Below, piece by piece: positions 6,930-14,364 of a stretch of 26,754 nt of DNA. The DNA is from a bacterium (lineage in GTDB: Bacteria > Patescibacteriota > Microgenomatia > Levybacterales > UBA12049). The stretch is from assembly GCA_021784535.1 (NCBI GenBank), contig JAJYHW010000037.1, positions 1-26,754 on the forward strand. Reading direction: 5' to 3'. Position 1 is the stretch's first letter. Each line of letters starts with the position of its first letter. Made by a program: the position numbers and the translations under genes. The notes beneath the pieces are model-generated. The model worked only from the letters and a program-made list of their open reading frames with translations, had not been told where the DNA came from and did not search any database.

Positions 6930-8618
6930 ATGGCAGAAAGAAAACCACATTTTCATATAACTTTACCAACAGGAGAGGTGGCTCCAGTTGAATTTTATCC
7001 TCAAACACTTGCAACGCAAATTGGGGGTAAATTATCTATTCACGAAGCAGAACAACAGGCGGAACGATTGAGAAGAGCCTTAAGCTTTCCCCTTTTGCAT
7101 CCATCAAAAAACCAAGATTTACATTCTCTTAAAGTTCAAAGGTACGGCGATAAGCGAATAAAATTAATTAACAATATGGATAGACAAGCATCAGCACCAC
7201 CTCCTAATCTCACCTTACGAGATTTCGAACCTAACGCAAACGTACTTGATAGATTACAACGATCTACTTTTTTCCCTGTAGATTATCCAGTCTTTCGTGA
7301 TTTAACTAGAGAAGCACGTGTTGCTCATGATCGAGAATATTGGAGTAGAGGCGAAGGTAAGAAATTAATTGATGCATTCGATCATCAAGCTCTAGAAACA
7401 ATTGGTAGAAATTACGATCAACCTAATCAAGACACTGCACTAACGTATTTTGAAAAAAGGATAGAGGAAGCAAATAGCGTTATAAGCAAACTTCCCAGAC
7501 TTGTGCGTCCTGGGAGCCAGGATGAAATAGAATTAATCAATACAACAAGTTTTCTTTATTCACCTGGTCAAATGGTTCGTTTAGCACTCTCATCTGACGT
7601 TGATCCACAGTTACAATTTGAAGTATTAAGGACTTTAAATGTCGCTGAATTATTAGCACAAAACGATAGACATTCTAAAGGCTTAAGAAGAATAGTCGGA
7701 GAATTCCAAGGAGCTATTGATGATGAGATATTTGATCATGGACGCTCAATTGGACAAAGTGAAAGAATAGAAATTTACACCTTTTTAGATAAAAATACTG
7801 GAGAACCATTATGGATCTCTTATTCAGATCAGGCCCTCACGCCTAAGCAATTAAGGGAACTTTCAGATGTAGCGGTATTAAAAAAATTGAATTGGGCAGT
7901 TCGAGAAGCAGCAGGGACAGGGCTTGTCTCTACTAAGCCCCGTACAAAAAGCCTGGGTGCAATCGTAGATAAACTAATACGTGAAGCACAAAGAAGAGAG
8001 CAGCTCCTTGGCGATAATTATGTTGATCCAAGTTGCATTACTGATTTAGGTGGCATCAAACATGTGCTTCTGGATGAAACTGATCTTAAAGGAGAAACAA
8101 TGAATAGCTTCATTAATCGGCATCGTGAACTGGCCATAAAAACCTTTGGACCCGAAACAGAATTTATCGAAGGTGATGATACAAGCGGATGCCTAGGACA
8201 ATCTGAGGAATTTGGATTCCGGCGATTATATATTATTGTCTCAAGGGGGGAACATAAATATCAATTAGAGATGCTATTTGAACCCCTACCGCTTTACTTA
8301 ACAAATATGTTTAAATTTGGCAATATTGATGAAGACACAGGATATCGTAATGGACCTGCTCATCCTATTTATGAGGAAATTCGTAAGGTAGACGCTGCAA
8401 AGCTACTTTATCCTGAAGAAGTTTTTGGTGATAGAGAATGGAATAAAGCAACTGTTAGTGGATGTGAAAAAAAGTTGATGAAATTTTATCTGAAAATACT
8501 ATCATTTCTGAGGAATTACCTGAGAAATTTATTACTAAAGATGCTTCAAGAGAAAGCTCTTCTGCAGCAACAGTCTATACTCAGCCAACTACTTAATATC
8601 CTTTACCTTCAGCTGTAG
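6930..8618 (+). CDS. Unrecognised protein with possible cryptic RelA/SpoT-like domain; frameshift near the end
   Basis: 562 residues in the zero frame; family not recognised. No signal peptide or membrane helix, so probably cytoplasmic. The N-terminus (FHITLPTGEVAPVEF) faintly recalls a TGS domain. Residues 333-455 follow the order of a (p)ppGpp synthetase fold: TKSLGAIVDKL (339-349), ITDLGGIKHVLLDE with D372, then FGFRRLYIIV (428-437) and YQLEMLFEPL with E447, parallel to the family's K-x-S-x-x-K, D-x-x-x-x-R, GYRSLH and VEIQIRT segments, but R, Y and H positions differ (K377, F430, Y434). After K515 the zero frame turns into a Leu-rich tail, while the -1 frame gives an acidic Ser-rich tail ending at 8596. 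It is expressed from its own promoter, leader and GGAGG site, and converges with recJ, overlapping its 3' end. Function not assigned; the RelA likeness is a hypothesis. Confidence 0.75.
   Translation: MAERKPHFHITLPTGEVAPVEFYPQTLATQIGGKLSIHEAEQQAERLRRALSFPLLHPSKNQDLHSLKVQRYGDKRIKLINNMDRQASAPPPNLTLRDFEPNANVLDRLQRSTFFPVDYPVFRDLTREARVAHDREYWSRGEGKKLIDAFDHQALETIGRNYDQPNQDTALTYFEKRIEEANSVISKLPRLVRPGSQDEIELINTTSFLYSPGQMVRLALSSDVDPQLQFEVLRTLNVAELLAQNDRHSKGLRRIVGEFQGAIDDEIFDHGRSIGQSERIEIYTFLDKNTGEPLWISYSDQALTPKQLRELSDVAVLKKLNWAVREAAGTGLVSTKPRTKSLGAIVDKLIREAQRREQLLGDNYVDPSCITDLGGIKHVLLDETDLKGETMNSFINRHRELAIKTFGPETEFIEGDDTSGCLGQSEEFGFRRLYIIVSRGEHKYQLEMLFEPLPLYLTNMFKFGNIDEDTGYRNGPAHPIYEEIRKVDAAKLLYPEEVFGDREWNKATVSGCEKKLMKFYLKILSFLRNYLRNLLLKMLQEKALLQQQSILSQLLNILYLQL
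8468..8596 (+). other. dnaX-type slippery heptamer A AAA AAG and alternative -1 frame tail
   Basis: In the reading frame of the 6930 gene, codons GAA AAA AAG (8466-8474) contain A AAA AAG, the heptamer used for -1 frameshifting in E. coli dnaX. A -1 slip after AAG (8472-8474) continues at GTT (8474-8476) for 40 codons, starting VDEILSENTIISEELPE, to TAA at 8594-8596, giving a 555-residue product. That tail looks more protein-like than the zero-frame one (acidic, Ser/Thr-rich versus LLL/YLK-rich). No convincing downstream stem was found, so a true indel or a homopolymer error in this run of seven A is equally possible. Confidence 0.6.
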
Positions 8619-10310
8619 CTTGGTCTCGCCGTTCCAGGTATTTTCATCAAGCGTATAAGCAAGATCAATCTTATCGCCTGGTTTTATCTTATCCCCCAAC
8701 TCCCCCATACCAAACGCAATCGCTTCAAAAGTACTGTTATCCTGCTTCAAGACAAGCTTTAAATGCGTACCATCCTTCCCCAAAATTCTAAAACTCTCAA
8801 CCGTCACAGCGCGTGCCGCAAAAATCGGTTCGGGATTACTCATCCCAAAAGGCGCTAGCTGATGAATCTTCTCATATAATGTTTTACTTAATAACCCAAA
8901 TGACAATTCGCAGTCAATTTTTAACGTACGAATCAATAATTCTTCACCAATCAAAGCAGCAGCTTTCTCTTCAAGTCTCTTTTGTAAAAGCTTAATTTTT
9001 GCAGTTTCAACGGTAAACCCGGCTGCCATCGGATGCCCTCCCACATTGACAAAATGCTCTACATGCATCCTGAGAAATTCAATGATATTAAATCCGCTGA
9101 TTGAGCGGGCTGACGCCTTACTGACTGTCTCACCCAGAGACAACACAATTGCCGGCCGGTAAAATGCTTCCACCAATTTTCCTGCAACCAACCCAATTAC
9201 CCCATCTTCATAACTCTCATGTCCAATGATTAATATTTTCTTTAAACTTAAATCTTCATTCTTAAATCGTGCAATGGCGTGCTCTGCTGCTTCTCTTAGT
9301 AATTGCTGTCGCTCACGATTGGTAAGTTCCAGTTTTGCTGCTAATTCTATTGCTCGTTCTTTGTTGTTAGTACACAACAAACGCAAACTATCCATTGCTG
9401 ATTCAATCCGTCCTGAGGCATTCAATCGGGGACCAATGATATACCCTATTTCATAAACGCCGATTGACTTTTGTTCAATTCTCGCCTGCTGAAAAAGCGT
9501 AAGTAAGCCAATGCGTCTGGTTTCCCGCAATTTTTTCAGACCCTCCACGACAATCGCTCTATTCGCACCAGTCAACGGCACCAGATCCGCAACGGTTCCC
9601 AAAGCTGCAAGCTCTAAATGCGTATCTTCTTCAGAAGATATTATTCGAGCTTGTCGAGAATTCTTACTTCTCGATTCGCTACGCGCACTCGAAGAATAAT
9701 CCTTTTTAATTTCCTTTGATAAAAGATACGCCACGCCTGCACCGCATAGCTTCGTCGTATGCACAATCGCATACGCATCAGGCAATTTTTCACCAACCGC
9801 ATGATGATCAGTGATAATAACATCGATCCCCTGCTCATTGGCAAATACTACCGCATCATTGGCAACAATACCGTTATCTACCGTAATAATTAATGATATA
9901 TTTTTGAGTTTTGAATTTTGAGTTTTGAGTTTATTGATTCCGAGAATCGATAAACCATACCCCTCTTCTTTTCTATGAGGAATGTAAGGCAGACAATTGG
10001 CGCCCAGACCATACAGTGTCTCCCACAAAATCGCACTGCCGGTAATCCCGTCGACGTCATAATCACCAAAAACAATGATCTGTTCTTTGTTTTCAATTGC
10101 TTTTTTAATACGAATTAGCGCTTTTTTAAGCTGCGCCGCATTAATTCCGGTACTTTTTGAAGTAACATTTTCAAGATTGGGATGAAGAAATTCCTCAATT
10201 TCTTTTTTGGTTTTTAGCCCGCGATTCTCCAAAAGAATCTTAACTAAATCCTCAATCTTAAATCTTAAATCTTCAATCTTCAATCTGTTAAGTATTTCCC
10301 ACTTTTTCAT
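8589..10310 (-). CDS. recJ: Single-stranded-DNA-specific exonuclease RecJ, with repeat-derived insertions
   Basis: 5'-3' exonuclease of the DHH/DHHA1 superfamily used in recombination and repair. Catalytic motifs: FGDYDVDG (D83, D85, D87), VDNG (D145), TDHH (168-170), GTVADLVPL (D242), GPRLNASGR (293-301), the DHHA1 glycine motif GGHPMAAGF (424-432), and a C-terminal OB-fold region (about 465-573). 573 residues, normal. Three segments look inserted into tolerant places: 9-22 and 128-137 come from 7-base tandem arrays (LKIEDLRFKIEDL and LKTQNSKLKN), and 204-224 (SSSARSESRSKNSRQAR) comes from a palindromic element; all keep the frame and spare the metal-binding residues. The start is 3 bases after the hydrolase stop, with AGGA close upstream. 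The 3' end overlaps the convergent 6930 gene. Confidence 0.95.
   Translation of the reverse strand: MKKWEILNRLKIEDLRFKIEDLVKILLENRGLKTKKEIEEFLHPNLENVTSKSTGINAAQLKKALIRIKKAIENKEQIIVFGDYDVDGITGSAILWETLYGLGANCLPYIPHRKEEGYGLSILGINKLKTQNSKLKNISLIITVDNGIVANDAVVFANEQGIDVIITDHHAVGEKLPDAYAIVHTTKLCGAGVAYLLSKEIKKDYSSSARSESRSKNSRQARIISSEEDTHLELAALGTVADLVPLTGANRAIVVEGLKKLRETRRIGLLTLFQQARIEQKSIGVYEIGYIIGPRLNASGRIESAMDSLRLLCTNNKERAIELAAKLELTNRERQQLLREAAEHAIARFKNEDLSLKKILIIGHESYEDGVIGLVAGKLVEAFYRPAIVLSLGETVSKASARSISGFNIIEFLRMHVEHFVNVGGHPMAAGFTVETAKIKLLQKRLEEKAAALIGEELLIRTLKIDCELSFGLLSKTLYEKIHQLAPFGMSNPEPIFAARAVTVESFRILGKDGTHLKLVLKQDNSTFEAIAFGMGELGDKIKPGDKIDLAYTLDENTWNGETKLQLKVKDIK
9640..9700. repeat. 61-base palindromic element translated in frame inside recJ
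   Basis: Outer arms ATTATTCGAG (9640-9649) and CTCGAA-GAA-TAAT (9688-9700) pair except for a 3-base bulge; the inner hairpin is TCGAGAA (9654-9660), a 7-base loop, and TTCTCGA (9668-9674). It encodes recJ residues 204-224, a Ser/Arg-rich loop between the DHH motif and GTVADLVPL that typical RecJ lacks. This resembles protein-coding palindromic elements described in Rickettsia, but the sequence is not that of a known one as far as I can tell. Confidence 0.65.
9902..9929. repeat. Heptanucleotide array (TTTTGAG x4) inside recJ
   Basis: Four consecutive 7-base units: TTTTGAG, TTTTGAA, TTTTGAG, TTTTGAG. They encode RecJ residues 128-137 (LKTQNSKLKN), between the first DHH-family motif and VDNG. 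Because 7 is not a multiple of 3, gain or loss of a single unit would break the frame. Confidence 0.8.
10245..10286. repeat. Heptanucleotide array (AATCTTA/AATCTTC type, about 6 copies) at the recJ 5' end
   Basis: On the recJ strand the units read GATTGAA, GATTGAA, GATTTAA, GATTTAA, GATTGAG, GATTTA. They encode RecJ residues 9-22, where the 21-base (three-unit) protein period shows as LKIEDLR-FKIEDLV. Single-unit changes would switch recJ out of frame close to its start. Confidence 0.8.
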
Positions 10311-10313
10311 ATC

Positions 10314-11024
10314 CTAATAAACTACGTTTTCTTGTATCCATTCTTTTACTAATTGCGCTGCTGCTCTTACATCAGCTCCCATAAGCGCATGGTCTCCTCC
10401 TGCTACAGGTAATAATTTCTTTTTGCTACGTAGCCCTGAATAAAAATAAATCGATTGTCGGGGATTTACATCAGTATCTTTTTCTCCATAAACAACAAGT
10501 GCTGGAACAGTAATTTCACCTAATTGAAAATTGCGCCACCAATAATAAAGTTCACTCCAATAAACAGGATGTATTAATAAAAATGACCCTAATGCACATA
10601 TTTGGAAAAAATTCGAATGCCTTGGATTGAAACTAAAAAACCCATTAACCGTAATTATTTTCTTAATTTTTCTAAATTTTAACGATGCAATTGCTACAGT
10701 AATTCCTCCCAAACTAACCCCATATAAGATTATCTCATCATACTCGGCAGAAAAATAATCTATGATATTACCAATCTCAACTATTCGCTGTTTTAGACTC
10801 AAATTCTTTTTACCTTCACTTTCACCATGGCCACTAAAGTCAAATGAGAATATTGATACTCCAGATTCGTAATAAATTTCAAAAATTTCTTCTACGCCCG
10901 GAAAGCCATTAACAGGATCCAAACCGTGACAAACAACAAGAAGTGTTTTTGATGTATTTCTATAGAAATAACCAATCAATTTTTCATTTTTATTATTTCG
11001 TATTATTACTCTCTCACGTTTCAT
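10314..11024 (-). CDS. Alpha/beta hydrolase (serine aminopeptidase S33 / lysophospholipase-like)
   Basis: 236-residue cytoplasmic hydrolase. The nucleophile elbow is G-V-S104-L-G-G, the oxyanion-hole HG motif is VCHGLDP (31-37), FDFSGHGESEG (61-71) is the usual strand-loop before it, the acid is D183 or D185 (GEKDTDVNP), and the histidine is H212 (GGDHALM), so the triad looks complete. Family members hydrolyse esters or peptides; the substrate cannot be inferred. Its codons and wording look more AT-rich than the neighbouring recJ and cca genes, which could hint at separate origin. The ATG lies 7 bases after a TATAGT hexamer and only 19 bases separate it from the divergent cca start. recJ follows 3 bases after its stop, so recJ is likely co-transcribed. 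Confidence 0.87.
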   Translation of the reverse strand: MKRERVIIRNNKNEKLIGYFYRNTSKTLLVVCHGLDPVNGFPGVEEIFEIYYESGVSIFSFDFSGHGESEGKKNLSLKQRIVEIGNIIDYFSAEYDEIILYGVSLGGITVAIASLKFRKIKKIITVNGFFSFNPRHSNFFQICALGSFLLIHPVYWSELYYWWRNFQLGEITVPALVVYGEKDTDVNPRQSIYFYSGLRSKKKLLPVAGGDHALMGADVRAAAQLVKEWIQENVVY

Positions 11025-11028
11025 CTGA

Positions 11029-11037
11029 TATACTATA
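11029..11037. promoter_or_regulatory. Overlapping divergent -10 elements for the hydrolase and cca genes
   Basis: The 19-base gap holds TATACT on the plus strand (11029-11034, 9 bases before the cca ATG) and TATAGT on the minus strand (11037-11032, 7 bases before the hydrolase ATG). The gap is nearly self-complementary (ATCTGATATACTATACCAG). The two promoters cannot be bound at once, and both would give almost leaderless mRNAs. No good -35 elements are seen. Confidence 0.5.
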
Positions 11038-11043
11038 CCAGAT

Positions 11044-12423
11044 ATGCCAAGCTACATTCCATCAGAAATACAAACAATGTATCAAACGTTCCATGATGCC
11101 GGATTCAATCTTTATCTCGTCGGCGGATGTGTCCGCGATATCTTACAAAAGAGGACACCAAAAGACTGGGATCTGGCAACTGATGCAACACCTGAAGAGA
11201 TGCTCAAACTTTTTCCCGACGCTTTTTATGACAATATTTTTGGAACTGTAGGAATCCCCGTTGAGGCATTGCGGGAAACTGAACATTCCGGCGTTGTTGA
11301 GATAACGACATTCAGAACCGAACAAAGGTATGATGACAGACGGCATCCAACAGAAATTGCATGGGGCAAAACAATTGAAGAAGATCTCAGTCGACGTGAT
11401 TTTACCATGAACGCGATTGCGATCAAATTCGCAACCCGCAACCCGCAATTCGAAACGAATATAATTGACCCATTCAACGGTCAAAATGATATAAAAAATA
11501 AACTTATCCGGGCAGTCGGTGATCCAAACGAACGATTTAAAGAAGACGCGCTTCGTCTCATGCGAGCAATCAGATTCGCAGCACAGCTTGGTTTCCGCAT
11601 TGAAGACCAAACGCTGCAAGCAATTACTCATGACGCTCCCCTGCTTTCAGAAATCGCCGGAGAGCGTATCCGCGATGAACTACTGAAACTTCTCGCAAGT
11701 GACTATCCGTATGAAGGTGTCATGCTGTTAAAAAATACCGGACTACTCCATCAGATATTGCCTGAGCTTGTCGAAGGCATAGGTATTTCTCAGAAGCGCC
11801 CCGGGAGACATCACAAGGATGATGTTTTTACACATAATGTCTTAGCGCTCAAATGTTGCCCATCACCAGATCCGATTGTAAGATTCGCGACACTCATACA
11901 TGATGCCGGCAAACCCCGCGTCGCGAGGTCAGATGAAAACGGTCTCGTCATTTTTCATAATCATGAGGTCGTCGGGGCGCGGATGAGCTATGAAATCTGC
12001 AACCGGCTGCATTTTTCAAAAAAACAACGCGAGAAAATTACCAAACTTATCCGCTGGCACATGTTTACTGTAGATGAACATATTACCGATAGCGCAGTGA
12101 GAAGATTTATCAGACGAATCGGTGTTGATAACGTCAAAGATATGATGGATCTTCGTGTCGGCGACCGCCTAGGGGGTGGAACACAAACTGCTGAAAGCTG
12201 GCGGCTCAAACTTTTTAAACAACGCGTTGAAGAACAGCTTGCTCCAGCGCCATTTTCAATCAATGATTTGGCAATTGACGGCAATGATATTATGAAAGAG
12301 CTCAATCTAGAACCGAGCCGAAAAATCGGTGAAATATTACACAAACTTTTTGAAGAAGTCGATGAAGATTTAAGTAAAAATACAAAAGAATATCTCCTCG
12401 AACGGATAAAAGAATATCATTAG
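11044..12423 (+). CDS. cca: CCA tRNA nucleotidyltransferase / poly(A) polymerase family with HD domain
   Basis: Class II nucleotidyltransferase that builds or repairs the 3' CCA end of tRNAs. 459 residues. Head and catalytic site: GGCVRD (27-32), DWDLATDA with D41 and D43, RRDFTMNA (117-124), IDPFNGQNDI (141-150), and the nucleotide-selecting helix region ERFKEDALRLMRAIRFAAQLGF (163-184). A C-terminal HD phosphohydrolase domain follows (H264, H286-D287), as in enzymes that also trim 2',3'-cyclic phosphate. Between the catalytic core and IDPF sits FATRNPQFET (129-138), encoded by a 7-base tandem array, where other family members have a short linker. No Shine-Dalgarno site; the ATG follows TATACT by 9 bases. 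It may serve tRNAs whose CCA is not encoded. Confidence 0.93.
   Translation: MPSYIPSEIQTMYQTFHDAGFNLYLVGGCVRDILQKRTPKDWDLATDATPEEMLKLFPDAFYDNIFGTVGIPVEALRETEHSGVVEITTFRTEQRYDDRRHPTEIAWGKTIEEDLSRRDFTMNAIAIKFATRNPQFETNIIDPFNGQNDIKNKLIRAVGDPNERFKEDALRLMRAIRFAAQLGFRIEDQTLQAITHDAPLLSEIAGERIRDELLKLLASDYPYEGVMLLKNTGLLHQILPELVEGIGISQKRPGRHHKDDVFTHNVLALKCCPSPDPIVRFATLIHDAGKPRVARSDENGLVIFHNHEVVGARMSYEICNRLHFSKKQREKITKLIRWHMFTVDEHITDSAVRRFIRRIGVDNVKDMMDLRVGDRLGGGTQTAESWRLKLFKQRVEEQLAPAPFSINDLAIDGNDIMKELNLEPSRKIGEILHKLFEEVDEDLSKNTKEYLLERIKEYH
11428..11455. repeat. Heptanucleotide array (CCCGCAA type, 4 copies) inside cca
   Basis: Units TTCGCAA, CCCGCAA, CCCGCAA, TTCGAAA in direct succession, encoding CCA-enzyme residues 129-138 in a surface-linker position. 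It has the same 7-base period as the arrays in recJ and in two intergenic regions. Confidence 0.75.
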
Positions 12424-12452
12424 CTTTTTTCTCAATTTACTATTATAATAAT

Positions 12453-12482
12453 AAAGCGGCTGAGTAAGATTTGCCCCGCTTT
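12453..12482 (+). terminator. Possible terminator after cca
   Basis: AAAGCGG (12453-12459) pairs with CCGCTTT (12476-12482) around a 16-base loop, followed by T-rich DNA including six T at 12491-12496. The loop is long and the T-run is not immediate, so termination is only likely. A TATAAT at 12444-12449 just upstream could instead start a short RNA. The rest of 12424-12589 shows no ORF. Confidence 0.4.
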
Positions 12483-12589
12483 TCTCATATTTTTTGAAGT
12501 ACAGTACTATGCTAATTTTTAAAAAATAAATCACTGATATCCTTCAGGCAATACGAGACCACAGCGTTTTATCTTACCCAACTCTTTTT

Positions 12590-14347
12590 ATGAAGCATAA
12601 TATGCCGAAAAATCCAATACAATTTGGTTTTTTAATTACTAAGCTCCACAAAAAATGGGCGTTAAGCGCTTTTATTTTTGTATTTATTGCAACAACGTTA
12701 AGCCAATTTAACGTCATCGTATTACGTAATTTTACTGATGCAATCACGGCACATCCACTGATTATCAGTTCTGTATGGTTATGGGCAATACTTTTGCCAA
12801 TTAATTTTTTCGCTGCAGAAAACATTTGGCGAGCAAGCGGTTTTATGGGAATGCACTGGATAATGAATCTCAGAACCTCTATCTACCAAACACTTTATGA
12901 CTATCTCAGCTTACACAGTAAAGAATATTTTGATAATCGTTTTGCTGGTTCACTAACTAATAAAATAGCTAACGCAGTTGACGGAAATGAAGCTCTCACT
13001 GCCCAAATATTATGGCAATTTACTCCGCTTGTTTTTGGTTTACTGCTCTATGTAATTTTTGCATGGCTTGGAAATCCAATTTTGGGAATTATTGTCCTAC
13101 TTTGGTCAATATTTTTTATTGCAATTAATGTATGGTTTGCAACCAAACTACAACCACGATCGATCAAATCTGCCGATGCTCTTTCAGCATTGAAAGGAAG
13201 AATTGTTGATTCCTTATCCAATATTTCAATTGTCCATGAGTATGCAAATATCACAGGTGAACGAAAGTATATCAATACTTTTGTAAAACACTCACGCGAT
13301 GCGGGAATAGCACAATGGCGGATGAGTGAATGGATGTTATTTGTCAATGGAATATTACTTTTTATTTTTATGACCATGATGATTAGTACTTCGATGTATC
13401 TTTTCCAAAATAACGTAATCACTATTGGTGTAATTGTAATGATTATCACCATTGTTGGCAATCTTTCCAGTCAATTACTCTTCCTTGGACAAGAAATGAG
13501 AAATTCAGCAAAATACTATGGCGAGATAAAAGAAGGGCTTGAAGAAATTTTAACGGATCATCAAATCGTTGACACTTTAAGTGCGTATGATTTTATCTTC
13601 ACAAAAGGGGAAATTATTTTTGAATCAGTCAATTTTGATTATGGGAAATTACAGGTCTTTAAAAATTTTTCACTTGTTGTCCCATCCGGCCAAAAAATAG
13701 GATTTGTCGGCAGAAGTGGTGCAGGGAAATCGACTTTTGTCTCACTCCTTCTCCGGCATTTTGACGTGTCAAATGGTGCCATCACTATCGATGGGCAAAA
13801 TATTCAAGATATCACACTGCATAGCCTACGACATGCAATTGCGTTTGTTCCACAAGACACCAGCCTTTTCCATCGAACAATTAAGGAAAACATTAGTTAC
13901 GGCAATTCAAATGCAACAGATGAGCAAATTAAACATGCAGCAACTCTTGCACAAGCAAACACGTTTATCGAAAATCTTCCTCAGAAATACGAAACGCTTG
14001 TTGGAGAAAGAGGAGTAAAGCTTTCTGGAGGCCAGCGCCAAAGAATTGCCATTGCCCGGGCGTTTTTGAAAAACGCACCAATTTTAATTCTTGATGAGGC
14101 AACAAGTAGCCTGGATAGCGAAAGCGAACATGCGATACAACAAGCGCTTGAGAAACTTATGTATGGAAAAACCGTTATAGCAATAGCTCATCGTCTCTCA
14201 ACGCTAAAAAAAATGAACAGAATTGTTGTGATTGAAGAAGGAAAAATCGTTGAAGATGGAGATCCAAATAAATTATTACATAATTCCAATAGCATTTTTA
14301 AAAATATGTGGAATCATCAAGTTAAAGGATTCATCCTTGATGAGTAA
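12590..14347 (+). CDS. ABC transporter, fused permease and ATPase (exporter type)
   Basis: 585 residues. An N-terminal membrane domain with about six helices (roughly 22-320) is followed by a nucleotide-binding domain: Walker A GRSGAGKST (374-382), Q-loop Q422 (VPQDTSLFH), signature LSGGQRQR (478-485), Walker B ILILDEATSSLD (D502, E503) and H-loop H534 (AIAHRLS). This half-transporter layout works as a dimer and usually exports lipids, peptides or drugs; MsbA/multidrug-type members look like this, and the cargo cannot be told. No Shine-Dalgarno site precedes ATG 12590; the next ATG (12602, four codons in) is an alternative. The downstream YqeY-like gene starts 17 bases after its stop but has an own promoter-like TGCTATAAT. 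Confidence 0.9.
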   Translation: MKHNMPKNPIQFGFLITKLHKKWALSAFIFVFIATTLSQFNVIVLRNFTDAITAHPLIISSVWLWAILLPINFFAAENIWRASGFMGMHWIMNLRTSIYQTLYDYLSLHSKEYFDNRFAGSLTNKIANAVDGNEALTAQILWQFTPLVFGLLLYVIFAWLGNPILGIIVLLWSIFFIAINVWFATKLQPRSIKSADALSALKGRIVDSLSNISIVHEYANITGERKYINTFVKHSRDAGIAQWRMSEWMLFVNGILLFIFMTMMISTSMYLFQNNVITIGVIVMIITIVGNLSSQLLFLGQEMRNSAKYYGEIKEGLEEILTDHQIVDTLSAYDFIFTKGEIIFESVNFDYGKLQVFKNFSLVVPSGQKIGFVGRSGAGKSTFVSLLLRHFDVSNGAITIDGQNIQDITLHSLRHAIAFVPQDTSLFHRTIKENISYGNSNATDEQIKHAATLAQANTFIENLPQKYETLVGERGVKLSGGQRQRIAIARAFLKNAPILILDEATSSLDSESEHAIQQALEKLMYGKTVIAIAHRLSTLKKMNRIVVIEEGKIVEDGDPNKLLHNSNSIFKNMWNHQVKGFILDE

Positions 14348-14349
14348 CG

Positions 14350-14358
14350 TGCTATAAT
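14350..14358 (+). promoter_or_regulatory. Extended -10 promoter of the yqeY-like gene, leaderless spacing
   Basis: TGCTATAAT: a perfect TATAAT (14353-14358) with the TG extension, 6 bases before the ATG at 14365. No clear -35 element, which extended -10 promoters do not need. It begins right after the ABC transporter stop codon. Confidence 0.6.
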
Positions 14359-14364
14359 ACCGCT

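Noticed and set aside
6735..6956. Minus-strand open frame of 73 codons over the attenuator region
   Set aside because: It crosses the start of the 6930 gene antisense and has no coherent composition; the plus-strand regulatory signals explain this region better.
8475..8530. Downstream stimulating hairpin or pseudoknot for the frameshift
   Set aside because: Only short, interrupted pairings (such as AGG with CCT) were found; nothing strong enough to claim by eye.
12444..12496. Small RNA gene driven by TATAAT at 12444
   Set aside because: No -35 element, a long-looped stem and no conserved structure visible; a cca terminator is the simpler reading.
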